Shown here one piece after another: positions 1 to 9,874 of a DNA stretch of 64,000 bases. Each line of letters starts with the position of its first letter. The first letter of the stretch is position 1. The notes below the pieces were generated by a model. That model saw only the letters and a program-made list of their open reading frames with translations. It was not told where the DNA came from and made no database searches. The position numbers and the translations under genes are program-made. Source of the stretch: Schaalia radingae (GTDB lineage: Bacteria > Actinomycetota > Actinomycetes > Actinomycetales > Actinomycetaceae); NCBI RefSeq assembly GCF_900106055.1, contig NZ_LT629792.1:930001-994000 (forward strand), in the 5' to 3' direction.

Positions 1-2
1 TC

Positions 3-500
3 AGCGGAACCCCGATTACGCGACTGTCGATGTCATCAGTTGTGCAGGCTGTGAATTCGCTGACGCTGGTACGCGACAGCCAGGTGCAGCGTTCGTGGCC
101 CGATGGGCTGACCATTACGATCACCGTTCGCAGGCCAGTGATGGTGGAAATGGTCGGTGAAAATGCCCGCGTCATTGACGAGGACGGCGTGGAGATACCC
201 GGGGATCCGCCCGAGGGTCTGCCTGTTGTCGCGCTTCCATCTGAGGACCCTCTCAGAGCGCAGGCAATTGAGCAGGTCCAGACGGTGTGGGCGGCGCTCA
301 GTTCTGAGCTGCGTCAGATGACAGGAAAGATCAGTGCCGACGGACAGCAGCTGACCATTACCTTGGCGGATAACCGTGTGGTGCGGTGGGGGACCCAGGA
401 TGATTCGGATCTGAAGTCACGCGTCCTGAAGGTTCTGATCGACCAACGACCTGCGCAGGTCTATGACGTAAGTTCTCCGACCCGGCCGGTCACGTCCTAG
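3..500 (+). CDS. ftsQ: Cell division protein FtsQ, C-terminal part (5' end outside window)
   Basis: The reading frame is open from base 3, so the N-terminus, including the expected cytoplasmic tail and membrane helix, lies upstream of the window. The visible 165 residues begin inside the POTRA domain: a GTPIT..L segment, then SQVQRSWPDGL followed by TITVRRPV, the typical FtsQ pattern where a basic residue and WP precede the beta-strand with R-x-P. The rest matches the FtsQ beta domain that contacts FtsB/FtsL in the periplasmic-equivalent space. FtsQ is a non-enzymatic divisome scaffold. It lies 120 bases upstream of ftsZ, the standard order of the dcw cluster. The Met at base 30 is internal and is not the start. 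Confidence 0.82.
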   Translation, partial: SGTPITRLSMSSVVQAVNSLTLVRDSQVQRSWPDGLTITITVRRPVMVEMVGENARVIDEDGVEIPGDPPEGLPVVALPSEDPLRAQAIEQVQTVWAALSSELRQMTGKISADGQQLTITLADNRVVRWGTQDDSDLKSRVLKVLIDQRPAQVYDVSSPTRPVTS

Positions 501-620
501 CGACACGCCCACATCTTTCCTTGCAGTTTGAGGTGTTGTTTTCTACCGTCTTTCCGGCAGAATACAGGAGAAACACCAACCTTCAACTTGAGGTTGAGGG
601 TTGAGTGGGAGGGGCACAAA

Positions 621-1880
621 ATGGCAGGACCTCAAAACCACCTCGCAGTGATCAAGGTGGTCGGAGTCGGCGGCGGCGGCGTCAATGCTGTTAACCGAAT
701 GATCGAAGCAGAACTCAAAGGCGTCGAATTCATTGCGGTGAACACAGACGCCCAGGCTCTGCTGATGTCAGATGCTGAAACCAAACTTGATATCGGTCGC
801 GACCTGACCCACGGCCTGGGAGCGGGAGCTGACCCGTCAGTGGGCCGTCAGGCAGCTGAAGACCACATCGATGACATCAAGGCCGCCCTTGAAGGCGCCG
901 ACATGGTGTTCGTCACCGCCGGTGAAGGAGGCGGCACGGGAACGGGCGCAGCCCCCATCGTTGCCAAAGCCGCCCGCGACTCCGGCGCTCTGACAGTCGG
1001 CGTCGTCACCCGCCCCTTTTCCTTTGAAGGCATGCGTCGCGCCGCCCAGGGTGAACAGGGCGTTGAGGCACTGCGCAAAGAAGTCGACACGCTGATCGTC
1101 ATCCCGAATGATCGCCTGCTGTCCATCTCGGATCCCAATATCTCGATCCTTGAAGCATTCCAGGCAGCCGACCAGGTCCTGCTCTCGGGAGTGCAGGGAA
1201 TCACTGAACTCATCACCACCCCGGGTCTGATCAACGTCGACTTCAACGACGTGAAGTCCGTGATGCAGGATGCCGGATCCGCGCTGATGGGTATCGGTGC
1301 TGCTACAGGTGATGACCGCGCGCTGCGCGCCGTGGAAACCGCGATTTCCTCCCCGCTGCTTGAAGCCAGCATTGACGGCGCTCACGGCGTCCTCATGTTC
1401 TTCCAGGGTGGCTCGGATGTTGGCCTGCAGGAGATCTACCAGTCCGCACTGCTGGTGCGCGAAGCCGCTCACCCTGAAGCCAACATCATCTTCGGCAACG
1501 TCGTTGACGATTCGCTGGGCGACGAGATCCGCGTCACCATCATTGCGGCCGGATTTGACGACCAGCCCGTGACGTCAGGTAACACCGATGCGACAGCGAA
1601 GAAGCCGGAACAGCCGGCACCTGTCGCCGCGCCGGCCCCGAAGTCTGCGGAAGAACCCTTGCGTGAACGCTCAGCGGGAACCATTTCCCAGACGCCGGTT
1701 CGCCCCGCACATCGTGCAGAACCTCGCGTGCCTACCCGCACGCAGGCGCCGTCCGCCACACCGTCGGATGTGCCCAGTGCTCAGCCTGCTCCGCGAGATG
1801 CCGATTCGCTGGAAGTGCCGCGCATCTTCGACGAGGATGACTCCGCTGACGACCTGGACATTCCTGATTTTCTGCGCTGA
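621..1880 (+). CDS. ftsZ: Cell division GTPase FtsZ
   Basis: Tubulin-like GTPase of 419 residues that polymerises into the Z-ring at midcell. The glycine-rich nucleotide loop GGGTGTG is at about residues 103-109, preceded by the N-terminal [15 protein letters not shown] segment; the T7-loop region with [11 protein letters not shown] follows around residue 200. After residue 310 comes a Pro/Ala-rich linker of about 95 residues ending in the conserved tail [10 protein letters not shown], which binds SepF and other partners. ATG 621 is chosen because GGGAGGGG sits 7-14 bases upstream and the protein then begins [12 protein letters not shown] as in other Actinobacteria; a longer frame from 528 has no family support. 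ftsQ lies upstream and pgeF starts 4 bases after the stop. Confidence 0.97.
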   Translation: MAGPQNHLAVIKVVGVGGGGVNAVNRMIEAELKGVEFIAVNTDAQALLMSDAETKLDIGRDLTHGLGAGADPSVGRQAAEDHIDDIKAALEGADMVFVTAGEGGGTGTGAAPIVAKAARDSGALTVGVVTRPFSFEGMRRAAQGEQGVEALRKEVDTLIVIPNDRLLSISDPNISILEAFQAADQVLLSGVQGITELITTPGLINVDFNDVKSVMQDAGSALMGIGAATGDDRALRAVETAISSPLLEASIDGAHGVLMFFQGGSDVGLQEIYQSALLVREAAHPEANIIFGNVVDDSLGDEIRVTIIAAGFDDQPVTSGNTDATAKKPEQPAPVAAPAPKSAEEPLRERSAGTISQTPVRPAHRAEPRVPTRTQAPSATPSDVPSAQPAPRDADSLEVPRIFDEDDSADDLDIPDFLR

Positions 1881-1883
1881 AAC

Positions 1884-2606
1884 ATGATCACACCGATCGA
1901 GTGGGCAGGCGCCCTGATCACGCACACGGAAGCGGGGTCGGGCACCTGCCCACTTCGCAATAACGTGGGATACCACGTTGGCGATGATGCTCAGGCAGTG
2001 GCGAAGCGCCGCGATCACCTGAGCAAGCTGACCGGAAGCCCGCTGACCTGGATGGACCAGACGCACTCCACGCGTGTCCACGTCGTCGATGCGATCAGCG
2101 ACCACATTGACGCAGACGCCCTCGTCGTCAATCTGGCCGAGGGGCCACGCACGGGACTGGCCGTGATGGTTGCCGACTGCGTGCCTGTGTGCCTGAGTGC
2201 AGCTCATGGGACGATCCTGGCGGCGATCCACGCCGGACGCACGGGGCTGCTCGGTGGAATACTCAGCGCGACAGTTCGCCGGATTCGCCGCATGAGCGCG
2301 GAGCCGATCAGCGCCTTTGTCGGTGCCTGCATATGCGGCCAATGCTACGAGGTGGACCGCGCGCTGTGGGACGACGTAGCAGCCGTTCGACCACATATGT
2401 GTACCCACACCAGTTGGGGCACCCCCGGCCTTGATCTTCGCGAGGGGGTATGCAGCGAACTGCGCGAAGCAGGCGTCGACACAATTGAACACGACCTGCG
2501 GTGCACCCGGGAAACGCCGGCCCTCCACTCCTACAGGCGCGACCCCACCTGCGGACGCCAGGCATTGATCATTTCGCCATCGTTGCGACATGCCGAGGCA
2601 ACTTGA
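1884..2606 (+). CDS. pgeF: Laccase-domain / YfiH family protein (purine nucleoside phosphorylase type, PgeF)
   Basis: 240 residues, the usual length of the YfiH/YlmD/PgeF multicopper-oxidase-fold family. Family motifs are in order: DQTHSTRVHVVD (around residue 60) with the metal-binding His, VADCVPV (around 95) with the Cys, and AAIHAGRTGL (around 115) with the second His. A GACI-x-Y-EV segment and the closing LHSYRRD follow. Members have been shown to act as zinc-dependent purine nucleoside phosphorylases/adenosine deaminases; others were linked to peptidoglycan precursor editing. It directly follows ftsZ, the typical actinobacterial position. The PLP-binding yggS homologue often found between this gene and sepF is missing here. 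Confidence 0.85.
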   Translation: MITPIEWAGALITHTEAGSGTCPLRNNVGYHVGDDAQAVAKRRDHLSKLTGSPLTWMDQTHSTRVHVVDAISDHIDADALVVNLAEGPRTGLAVMVADCVPVCLSAAHGTILAAIHAGRTGLLGGILSATVRRIRRMSAEPISAFVGACICGQCYEVDRALWDDVAAVRPHMCTHTSWGTPGLDLREGVCSELREAGVDTIEHDLRCTRETPALHSYRRDPTCGRQALIISPSLRHAEAT

Positions 2607-2664
2607 GGCCTGTGCGTTATCTTCTCGATTAGCGTGAGATCAGCGGCCTGACAGAGGAGAAACG

Positions 2665-3132
2665 ATGGCGGAATCATTTTCTACGCGCGCGAAGAAATTC
2701 ATGGGATGGGACACATCCGACGACGAGTTCGATGAACCCGAAATGGAACAGGAAGAGCCCGGACAGTGGGCAGACGTCACTGAACTGTCCGACTATGAAC
2801 CCACACCTGCAGTGCGCCGCACTGAAACAGTGCAGCAAACTGAGCCGAATGATCTGGCCCGAATTCAGACCATTCACGCCACCTCCTATGCGGATGCGCG
2901 CAGCATCGGCGACGCCTTCCGCAGCGATATCCCTGTCATCGTCAACATGACCGACCTGCCTGACAATGAAGCGCGCCGCGTGATCGATTTCTCCGCCGGG
3001 CTGGTGTACGGCCTGCGCGGACACTTTGAACGCGTGACTCAACGCGTCTACCTGCTGTCGCCGCGATCTGTCAAGGTGTCATCCGGAATGGCCCCCTCCC
3101 ACGGTGCGGAGCTGTTCAGCCAGGCAGAGTAA
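2665..3132 (+). CDS. sepF: Cell division protein SepF
   Basis: 155 residues. The N-terminal MAESFSTRAKKFMGWD segment is the amphipathic membrane-anchoring helix, followed by an acidic linker and, from about residue 65, the SepF/DUF552 core (IQTIHATSYADARSIGDAF, then IPVIVNMTDL, then RRVIDFSAGLVYGL). SepF tethers the C-terminal tail of FtsZ to the membrane and is essential in Actinobacteria, which lack FtsA and ZipA. AGGAGA lies 5 bases before the ATG. The stop overlaps the start of the yggT-type gene by one base (TAATG), implying coupled translation. Confidence 0.95.
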   Translation: MAESFSTRAKKFMGWDTSDDEFDEPEMEQEEPGQWADVTELSDYEPTPAVRRTETVQQTEPNDLARIQTIHATSYADARSIGDAFRSDIPVIVNMTDLPDNEARRVIDFSAGLVYGLRGHFERVTQRVYLLSPRSVKVSSGMAPSHGAELFSQAE

Positions 3133-3440
3133 TGCCCGTGTACATACTCGGCGCCGCTGTACACTTCTGTGCCAGCTTGTACCTGCTGGTGCTGTTTGGA
3201 CGGATGATCTTTGACTGGATCCGTATTCTTGCCCGCGACTGGCATCCGCGAGCAACGGCCGTCATTGTGATCGGTAATGTGCTCTACGCGTTGACTGACC
3301 CACCTCTGCGTTTCCTGCGTCGCTACATTCCGCCGCTCAGACTGGGTAACGGGATCGCACTCGATGTCGGTTTCATGGTGCTGTTCATCGGTATTCTGCT
3401 TCTTCAGCGCGTTGCACGATTGATGATGGTATTTGGCTAG
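3132..3440 (+). CDS. YggT family integral membrane protein
   Basis: 102 residues with two hydrophobic segments (about 4-25 and 75-98) separated by a loop containing DWIRILARDW and the family signature TDPPLRFLRRYIPPLRLGN. YggT proteins sit between sepF and divIVA in most Actinobacteria and in the cyanobacterial/plastid lineage. Their role is not settled; links to cell division, chloroplast cyt b6 assembly and osmotic stress have been proposed. The start overlaps the sepF stop, so it belongs to the same transcript. Confidence 0.9.
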   Translation: MPVYILGAAVHFCASLYLLVLFGRMIFDWIRILARDWHPRATAVIVIGNVLYALTDPPLRFLRRYIPPLRLGNGIALDVGFMVLFIGILLLQRVARLMMVFG

Positions 3441-3504
3441 TTAGGCGTTCAAACGGTAGATTAATTGAAACGCATATTGGAATGTGATGTCGCTGTGACT
3501 GAAG

Positions 3505-3535
3505 TTGCCTCAGTGATTCATGTGTCCGATAGAAT
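3505..3535 (+). promoter_or_regulatory. Possible divIVA promoter
   Basis: The 201-base gap between yggT and divIVA is the first sizeable non-coding stretch. It is locally AT-rich and contains TTGCCT (3505-3510) and TAGAAT (3530-3535), 19 bases apart. This is a plausible but not strong sigma-70-like promoter about 105 bases before the divIVA start. Nothing else recognisable was seen in the gap. Confidence 0.3.
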
Positions 3536-3641
3536 AAGTATCACTTACAATCAGTGTCATCAGGTTGAATGCTGGTGACACCACGATCGTCGGGCGGTTA
3601 CCAATCGGCGTTCGACAGGGCAGATACCGAGAGGTGAGGAA

Positions 3642-4310
3642 ATGGACGAGCCCACAGGTCAGGAACAGATTCAGCTGCTGACAACGGACGAAGTTCTGAA
3701 CAAGAACTTCCAGGCAGTGAAGTTCCGTGAAGGCTACGACCCCGTCGAGGTTGACAATTTTCTCGACCGAGTCGTTGCGACGATCTACTACCTGAACATG
3801 GAGAAGCAGAATCTCCAGGAAAAGCTTGAAGCAGCCGAACGCCGCATCACCGAACTCCAGGAAGGTTCGGCCGACGCATCTGGCTTCTCCACTCCTGCCG
3901 AAACTGCTCAGCCTGTTGTCGAGGAAGAACCGCAGGTCGCGCAGCCCGAACCAGAACCAGAACCAGAACCCGTTCAGCCTGTGCAGCCGGTTCAGCCTGC
4001 CACGCCCAGCGAACCCGAATCCGCAACCTCGATGCTTGCTTTGGCGCAGCGCGTCCACGACGAGTACGTGCGCGACGGCCGCGAAGAATCAGAACGCATC
4101 ATTGCTGAAGCTCGCACCAAGGGCGATGAGATCGTTGCCGACGCAGAGAGCAAGCATGAAACGATCCTTGCTCAGCTCGACCAGGAGCGCGGACTGCTGG
4201 AAAACAAGATCAACGAGTTGCGTGGATTCGAGACGGAATACCGTCAGTCCATCCGCACTCACCTCGAGAAACTTCTGACCGAAGTGAACGAGGACAGCTC
4301 GGAAAACTGA
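3642..4310 (+). CDS. divIVA: DivIVA / Wag31 polar growth protein
   Basis: 222 residues. The N-terminal lipid-binding domain has the hallmark sequence LTTDEVLNKNFQAVKFREGY followed by DPVEVDNFLDRV (residues 13-45). A coiled coil, a Glu/Pro/Val-rich linker (about 85-130, with QPEPEPEPEPVQPVQPVQP) and a second long coiled coil follow. Wag31/DivIVA marks curved membrane at cell poles and septa and recruits the peptidoglycan elongation machinery. GAGGTGAGGA just upstream is a good ribosome binding site. The gene is followed by a strong terminator and so closes the division cluster transcript. Confidence 0.95.
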   Translation: MDEPTGQEQIQLLTTDEVLNKNFQAVKFREGYDPVEVDNFLDRVVATIYYLNMEKQNLQEKLEAAERRITELQEGSADASGFSTPAETAQPVVEEEPQVAQPEPEPEPEPVQPVQPVQPATPSEPESATSMLALAQRVHDEYVRDGREESERIIAEARTKGDEIVADAESKHETILAQLDQERGLLENKINELRGFETEYRQSIRTHLEKLLTEVNEDSSEN

Positions 4311-4331
4311 CGTTTCTCAAGCCAATGACTG

Positions 4332-4369
4332 TGTGGCGGCGGCGTACCAGACGCTGCCGCCACATTTAT
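4332..4369 (+). terminator. Intrinsic terminator after divIVA
   Basis: TGTGGCGGC (4332-4340) pairs with GCCGCCACA (4556-equivalent arm at 4356-4364). The stem continues through G-T and GCGT/ACGC to a 5-base loop (ACCAG), about 14 pairs in all, followed by TTTAT. The hairpin ends where the long form of the lspA frame would begin, which argues for the downstream lspA start. Confidence 0.8.
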
Positions 4370-4391
4370 GCCCCACCTGTTAGGAGAACAT

Positions 4392-4910
4392 GTGTCAACG
4401 AGTCCAGCTGCAACGAATGTGTCACGGCGCCCACTGGTCAGCGCCATAGTTGTAGCACTCGTCGCACTGATCAGTGACCAGGTCACGAAGTTCTGGGCTT
4501 TGTCCTCGTTGTCCGAGGGGCAGCGCCGTCCACTTATTGGTGACTTCCTGAGTCTCCAGCTGGTCAGGAACTCCGGAGCCGCCTTCTCGATGGGGGCAGG
4601 CTCAACGTGGATTTTCACGATCATCTCAGTGGTCGTGCTCGGCGTCATCATCTGGGTCCTGCCGAAAATCACCTCCACGAGTGTGGCAGCCGTGGTGGGT
4701 CTTCTTGCCGGGGGAGCGGCGGGTAACCTGGTGGATCGCCTCGTGCAGCCTCCCTCGTTCGGGCGCGGACACGTCGTTGACTTCATCAACTACAACGACT
4801 ACTTCGTTGGCAACGTTGCCGATATCTGGATCGTTGTGGCAGCAGTGTCGATGGTGATCATCTTCCTGCGAACAGAACACTCCCATTCCGGTGCGCGCAC
4901 CGATGAGTGA
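4392..4910 (+). CDS. lspA: Lipoprotein signal peptidase LspA (signal peptidase II)
   Basis: Membrane aspartyl protease that removes the signal peptide from diacylglyceryl-modified prolipoproteins. 172 residues with four hydrophobic segments. Conserved blocks are [20 protein letters not shown], and the two catalytic-Asp regions [11 protein letters not shown] (about 113-123) and [10 protein letters not shown] (about 143-152). Start: GTG 4392 has AGGAGA 5-10 bases upstream. The in-frame ATG at 4368 lies within the divIVA terminator region and lacks a ribosome site, so it is rejected. It overlaps rluD. Confidence 0.93.
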   Translation: MSTSPAATNVSRRPLVSAIVVALVALISDQVTKFWALSSLSEGQRRPLIGDFLSLQLVRNSGAAFSMGAGSTWIFTIISVVVLGVIIWVLPKITSTSVAAVVGLLAGGAAGNLVDRLVQPPSFGRGHVVDFINYNDYFVGNVADIWIVVAAVSMVIIFLRTEHSHSGARTDE

Positions 4911-5829
4911 CGAGTTCGAGCACCGCTACCTGCCAGTGCCGGACGCGCTGGTCGATACCCGCGTGGACGTGGCACTCTCACGCATGCTCGGCATGTCACG
5001 CTCTCAGGCCGGTGACCTTGCCAGCGCAGGACACGTGCGCATCAACGGTGCCGTCAGTCGGAAGTCGGACCGGCTCAGCCTTCAGGACCTCATTGAAGTC
5101 GACATACCGCAGCACCGTGTGCAGCCGGCACCCGTGACCGGCATGGACATCCTCTACGATGATGACGACATCGTCGTGGTCAACAAACCTGTCGGCGTTG
5201 CGGCACACACGGGCCCGGGATGGACCGGTCCCACAGTGATCGGCAACCTGGAAGCCGCAGGCTTCCGCATCGCACTGTCAGGCCCGCCCGAACGCCAGGG
5301 AATCGTGCACCGCCTGGATGTGGGTACATCTGGCGCCATGATGGTCGCCAAATCCGAACTGGCATATTCGGTGATGAAACGGGCCTTCAAGGAACGCACC
5401 GTCACGAAGATTTACCATGCCGTGGTCGCCGGACACCTGGATCCGCCATCGGGCACCATCGACGCGCCCATTGGCCGCCATCCGTCGCGCGAATGGCGCA
5501 TGGCCGTTATCGAAGGTGGCAAGCGTGCCGTGACACATTACGACACCCTTGAACTCATGGCTGGTGCAGCCCTGCTGTCAATCCACCTGGAAACCGGCCG
5601 CACACACCAGATCCGCGTCCACATGGCAGCGGTCAACCATCCGTGTGTCGGCGACGTGTTCTACGGCGCTGACCCCACGCAGGCTGAACGCCTCGGCTTG
5701 GAACGTCAATGGTTGCACGCCGTCCAGCTCGGCTTCGCACACCCACGCACCGGCAAACACGTCACCGTGGACGCACCGTACATGGACGACCTTGATGCTG
5801 CCCTCACCCTCCTGAGAAAACCACGATGA
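4903..5829 (+). CDS. rluD: RluA-family 23S rRNA pseudouridine synthase (RluD-like)
   Basis: 308 residues. An N-terminal S4 RNA-binding domain (about 15-75: [27 protein letters not shown]) precedes the pseudouridine synthase domain. The catalytic motif [15 protein letters not shown] is at about residue 140, and [13 protein letters not shown] near 235 is the second family motif. It isomerises uridines of 23S rRNA, probably in the helix 69 region as RluD does; the exact target cannot be read from sequence. The chosen ATG overlaps the lspA stop by 8 bases; a GTG 12 bases earlier is possible. The lspA-rluD pairing is conserved across bacteria. Confidence 0.9.
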   Translation: MSDEFEHRYLPVPDALVDTRVDVALSRMLGMSRSQAGDLASAGHVRINGAVSRKSDRLSLQDLIEVDIPQHRVQPAPVTGMDILYDDDDIVVVNKPVGVAAHTGPGWTGPTVIGNLEAAGFRIALSGPPERQGIVHRLDVGTSGAMMVAKSELAYSVMKRAFKERTVTKIYHAVVAGHLDPPSGTIDAPIGRHPSREWRMAVIEGGKRAVTHYDTLELMAGAALLSIHLETGRTHQIRVHMAAVNHPCVGDVFYGADPTQAERLGLERQWLHAVQLGFAHPRTGKHVTVDAPYMDDLDAALTLLRKPR

Positions 5830-6305
5830 CCACTCTTCACGTCCGACGCGCCACCGACTCCGACCGCTTCGCCATTATCTCGATCAGGTGGGATGTGTTC
5901 GTTGTTGAACAGCACGTTCCTATGGTCCTTGAAATTGATGCACGCGACTTCAACCCCGCCGTCACCCAATTCATTGCCGAGGACGAGGCTGGCCACCCTG
6001 TTGGAACCGTGCGCCTCATCCCGGATGGTGATGATTGCTATCACCTGGGGCGCCTTGCTGTCAGACAGGAGGCACGCGGCAGTGGATGCGGAGCCGCCCT
6101 CGTCAATGCTCTGCACGAAGAAGTCACACGACGAACCCCTGCCGGCAGGCACGCCCGGGTCGACCTCGACGCGCAACTGCAGGCACAGGGATTCTACGAA
6201 CGCCTCGGATATGCGTCACACGGCGACGATACATTCTGGGATGCAGGAATTGAGCATCGTCACCTCGCTCAGCTCATCGAGGGCACTGCAGAACCATTAA
6301 GATGA
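5826..6305 (+). CDS. GNAT family N-acetyltransferase (ElaA/YjcF-like)
   Basis: 159 residues spanning one GNAT fold. [13 protein letters not shown] near residue 22 is the typical ElaA/YjcF beginning, [20 protein letters not shown] forms the central strands, and [14 protein letters not shown] is the acetyl-CoA-binding R/Q-x-x-G-x-G/A loop. The ending [22 protein letters not shown] matches the same subfamily. The acceptor substrate is unknown. It overlaps rluD (ATGA) and dnaE (ATGA), so it is cotranscribed with both. Confidence 0.85.
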   Translation: MTTLHVRRATDSDRFAIISIRWDVFVVEQHVPMVLEIDARDFNPAVTQFIAEDEAGHPVGTVRLIPDGDDCYHLGRLAVRQEARGSGCGAALVNALHEEVTRRTPAGRHARVDLDAQLQAQGFYERLGYASHGDDTFWDAGIEHRHLAQLIEGTAEPLR

Positions 6306-9300
6306 CACGTATGGCCACCCGTGACAGTTTCGTTCATCTTCACAACCACTCCGAATACTCCATGCTGGACGGCGCAGCGAAAATCGCGCCGATGGTTCAG
6401 GAAGCTGCCCGCCTCGAACAACCGGCAATCGGACTGACCGATCACGGATACCTGTTCGGCGCCTTCGAATTCTATTCAGCGTGCAAAGATGCCGGAATTA
6501 AACCGATCATTGGCCTTGAAGCATACGTCACTCCCGGCACGTCCAGATTTGACACGAAGCGTGTCCACTGGGGAGAACCGTGGCAGCGCAGTGACGACGT
6601 TTCGGCCAATGGCGCATACAATCACCTGACACTGCTGGCCTACACGACCGAAGGCATGCTGAATCTGTTTCGCCTTGGTTCACGCGCCTCCACGGAAGGA
6701 CAGTTTGGTAAGTGGCCGCGTGCCGACAAGGAACTGCTGCAGGAATACCACGAAGGGTTGATCGTTTTCTCAGGGTGCCCGTCGGGAGCCGTCCAAACCC
6801 ATATGCGGTTGGGTCAGTGGGATGAAGCAGTGCGTGAAGCAGGGGAGCTGCGCGACATTTTCGGGCCGGAGAACTTCTATGTCGAAGTCATGGATCACGG
6901 CATCGAATTTGAACGACGCACACGCAATGACCTGCTCAAATTGGCCAAGCTCATGAATGCTCCACTGGTAGCGACCAACGATGCGCACTACGTGAAAAAA
7001 GAAGACCGAGATGTGCAGGACGCGTTATTGTGCATCAACTCGGGTGCCAAGCTGGCTGACCAGGACCGCTTCAAATTCGACGGCGACGGCTACTATATCC
7101 GCTCCAGCGAAGACATGCGTCGCACCTGGGCTGAACTGCCCGAAGCATGCGACACCACCCTGGATATTGCTGAACGCTGCGACGTGCACTTCACCACCAC
7201 CAAAGAGGGCGCCAACTACATGCCCGATTTCCCCGTGCCCGAGGGCGAAGACAAAACATCGTGGTTCATCAAGGAAGTTGAACGAGGGCTGGCCGACCGT
7301 TTCCCGGACGGCGTTCCTGATGACGTGCGTAAACAGGCTGAATACGAAGAAGACGTCATTATCTCGATGGGGTTCCCCGGCTACTTCCTGACGGTGGCGG
7401 ACTACATCAACTGGGCCAAGCATCAGGGCATCCGCGTGGGGCCTGGCCGAGGTTCCGGTGCTGGCTCCATGGTGGCCTACGCGATGCGTATCACCGAGCT
7501 GAACCCAATGGAACACGGCCTGATTTTCGAACGCTTCCTCAACCCCGAGCGCGTCTCCATGCCTGACTTCGATGTGGACTTCGACGAACGTCGCCGCGAC
7601 GAAGTGATCGAATACGTGAAACGTAAATACGGCGAAGACCGGATCAGTCAGGTCGTCACCTTCGGACGAATCATGACGAAACAGGCACTGAAGGATTCAG
7701 CACGACTGCTCGGCTACGACTTCAAGACAGGCGAGCAGCTCACCAAGGCACTGCCCCCGGCAGTGATGGGCAAGAACATTTCAGTGCACGGCATTTTCGA
7801 CAAGGAAGACAAGCGCTACGGCGAGGCAGCGGAGTTCCGTAAATACTACGAGGAAAACCCGCAGACTCACGACATCGTCAACCTGGCGATGGGACTGGAA
7901 GGACTGACACGACAATGGGGTGTCCACGCATGCGCGGTGATCATGTCCTCGCATACGCTGACCGACATTATTCCGATCATGAAGCGCCTCGCTGACGGCG
8001 CGATCATTACGCAGTTCGACTATCCCACGTGTGAAGCGCTGGGGTTGCTGAAGATGGACTTCCTGGGGCTGCGAAACCTCACGGTCCTGTCAGACGCCCT
8101 CGAAAATATCAGGCTGAACAACAAGGATGTCCCGGACCTTGATCAGTTGCCGCTCAACGACCCGGCAACCTACGACCTGTTGGCACGCGGCGACACGCTC
8201 GGCGTGTTCCAGCTGGATGGTTCCGGGATGCGAGAACTTCTCAAACTGATGCGCCCCGACAACTTTGAAGATATTTCAGCTGTGGGCGCGTTGTACCGGC
8301 CCGGCCCGATGGGCGCAGACTCGCACACGAACTACGCTCTGCGTAAGAACGGGCGTCAGGAAATCACTCCCATTCACCCTGAACTTGCTGAGCCGCTCAA
8401 AGACATTCTGGGCACTACGTACGGTCTGATCGTCTACCAGGAACAGGTCATGCAGATCGCGCAGAAACTGGCCGGATACTCACTGGGTCAGGCAGATATG
8501 CTCCGACGAGCGATGGGTAAGAAGAAGAAAAAGATTCTGGACCAGGAGTTCGGACCGTTCTCGCAGGGGATGCGCGAACATGGCTATTCCGATGACGCGG
8601 TGAAAACACTGTGGGACATTCTGGTTCCGTTCTCGAACTACGCGTTCAACAAGGCGCACTCGGCGGCGTACGGATTGGTGTCGTACTGGACTGCCTACCT
8701 CAAGGCGAATTTTCCCACTGAATACATGGCCGCATTGCTGACCTCGACCAAAGACAACAAGGATCGGCGAGCCTTGTACCTGGCTGAATGTCGTCACATG
8801 GATATCACCGTTTTGCCCCCCGACGTCAACGCTTCGATGGGCACGTTCGCGCCAGATGGGTCGAACATCCGTTTTGGCCTGTCTGCGATCCAGAACGTCG
8901 GCGCGAACGTGGTGGACGGTATCGTGCAGGCGCGCTCGGAAAAAGGCGCGTATATCTCCTTCCAGGACCTCCTGGACAAGGTACCTGCCACCGTGTGCAA
9001 TAAGCGCACCATCCAGTCACTCATTAAGGCCGGCGCCTTCGACTCTCTGGGGAAGAACCGGCGCTCCCTGCTGTCCCGCTGCGACGAGGCCGTCGACGCG
9101 GTCACCGACCTGAAACGCAATGAGGCCATCGGCCAGTTCGACCTGTTTGCCGCCATGGGTGGAGCAGCAGCACCTGAACAGTCCTCCCTCACGGTCGAAA
9201 TCCCTGACCTGCCCGAATTCGACAAGCGGCACAAACTGGCCGATGAACGCGAAATGCTTGGCCTGTATGTCTCCGACCATCCACTGCGCGGTGTGGAAGC

Positions 9301-9859
9301 GGCGCTGCGCCGATACCAGGACATCGACATCGCCGCGATCGTCTCCTCCGAAGAAGCCATGGCGGACCGCAAGGTGCGCGTCGCAGGACTGGTGTCGTCG
9401 GTTCAGATGAAGGTCACCAAGCAGGGCAACCAGTGGGCGATCGCAACGGTGGAAGACCTCAGCGCTTCCATCGAAGTGCTTTTCTTCCCTCGCTCGTTCG
9501 AAACAATTCAGTCCTACCTGGCTACCGACACGATCGTCCAGGTCGAGGGGCGCGTCACCCAGCGCGATGAGAACGTCGAACTGATCGGCCAGGCCATGAC
9601 GTTGCTGGATCTGCGTGACGATCAGGACTCCCCGCTGGACCTGCAGATGACTCCTGGCCGATGCACTCGCTCAATGCTGACCGAACTCAAAGACGTGCTG
9701 GAAGCTTTCCCAGGCGAATCACCTGTGCGCATCCACTTGCGCCAAGGCGGGCGCGTCACAATCGTCGAAGTTGACCCGAAGTACCGCGTCGAAAAATCCA
9801 GCGCATTTTTCAGCCAGGTCAAGGCCGTGGTCGGAGCAGACGGAGTGATGACCTCCTGA
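6302..9859 (+). CDS. dnaE: DNA polymerase III alpha subunit (DnaE1)
   Basis: Replicative polymerase, 1185 residues, usual for actinobacterial DnaE1. Order: PHP domain at the N-terminus (VHLHNHSEYSMLDGAAK, LTDHGYLFGAFEF, later ATNDAHYV) with the metal-ligand His/Asp residues intact. The polymerase core follows, with GPGRGSGAGSMVAYAM and the catalytic PDFDVDFDERRRDEV (about 420). Further on are VYQEQVM and FNKAHSAAYGLVSYWTAYLK, a helix-hairpin-helix region, and a C-terminal OB fold (VRVAGLVSSVQMKVTKQGNQ). In mycobacteria the intact PHP domain supplies 3'-5' proofreading; the same is inferred here because the ligands are conserved. The start overlaps the acetyltransferase stop. Confidence 0.97.
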   Translation: MTRMATRDSFVHLHNHSEYSMLDGAAKIAPMVQEAARLEQPAIGLTDHGYLFGAFEFYSACKDAGIKPIIGLEAYVTPGTSRFDTKRVHWGEPWQRSDDVSANGAYNHLTLLAYTTEGMLNLFRLGSRASTEGQFGKWPRADKELLQEYHEGLIVFSGCPSGAVQTHMRLGQWDEAVREAGELRDIFGPENFYVEVMDHGIEFERRTRNDLLKLAKLMNAPLVATNDAHYVKKEDRDVQDALLCINSGAKLADQDRFKFDGDGYYIRSSEDMRRTWAELPEACDTTLDIAERCDVHFTTTKEGANYMPDFPVPEGEDKTSWFIKEVERGLADRFPDGVPDDVRKQAEYEEDVIISMGFPGYFLTVADYINWAKHQGIRVGPGRGSGAGSMVAYAMRITELNPMEHGLIFERFLNPERVSMPDFDVDFDERRRDEVIEYVKRKYGEDRISQVVTFGRIMTKQALKDSARLLGYDFKTGEQLTKALPPAVMGKNISVHGIFDKEDKRYGEAAEFRKYYEENPQTHDIVNLAMGLEGLTRQWGVHACAVIMSSHTLTDIIPIMKRLADGAIITQFDYPTCEALGLLKMDFLGLRNLTVLSDALENIRLNNKDVPDLDQLPLNDPATYDLLARGDTLGVFQLDGSGMRELLKLMRPDNFEDISAVGALYRPGPMGADSHTNYALRKNGRQEITPIHPELAEPLKDILGTTYGLIVYQEQVMQIAQKLAGYSLGQADMLRRAMGKKKKKILDQEFGPFSQGMREHGYSDDAVKTLWDILVPFSNYAFNKAHSAAYGLVSYWTAYLKANFPTEYMAALLTSTKDNKDRRALYLAECRHMDITVLPPDVNASMGTFAPDGSNIRFGLSAIQNVGANVVDGIVQARSEKGAYISFQDLLDKVPATVCNKRTIQSLIKAGAFDSLGKNRRSLLSRCDEAVDAVTDLKRNEAIGQFDLFAAMGGAAAPEQSSLTVEIPDLPEFDKRHKLADEREMLGLYVSDHPLRGVEAALRRYQDIDIAAIVSSEEAMADRKVRVAGLVSSVQMKVTKQGNQWAIATVEDLSASIEVLFFPRSFETIQSYLATDTIVQVEGRVTQRDENVELIGQAMTLLDLRDDQDSPLDLQMTPGRCTRSMLTELKDVLEAFPGESPVRIHLRQGGRVTIVEVDPKYRVEKSSAFFSQVKAVVGADGVMTS

Positions 9860-9874
9860 GTTAGGCTAAGAGTT

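Noticed and set aside
1671..2591. 306-residue minus-strand frame opposite ftsZ/pgeF
   Set aside because: Spans two well-supported plus-strand genes and shows no motif or ribosome site.
4368..4391. Upstream ATG for lspA
   Set aside because: It lies at the edge of the divIVA terminator without a ribosome site; GTG 4392 has a well-placed AGGAGA.
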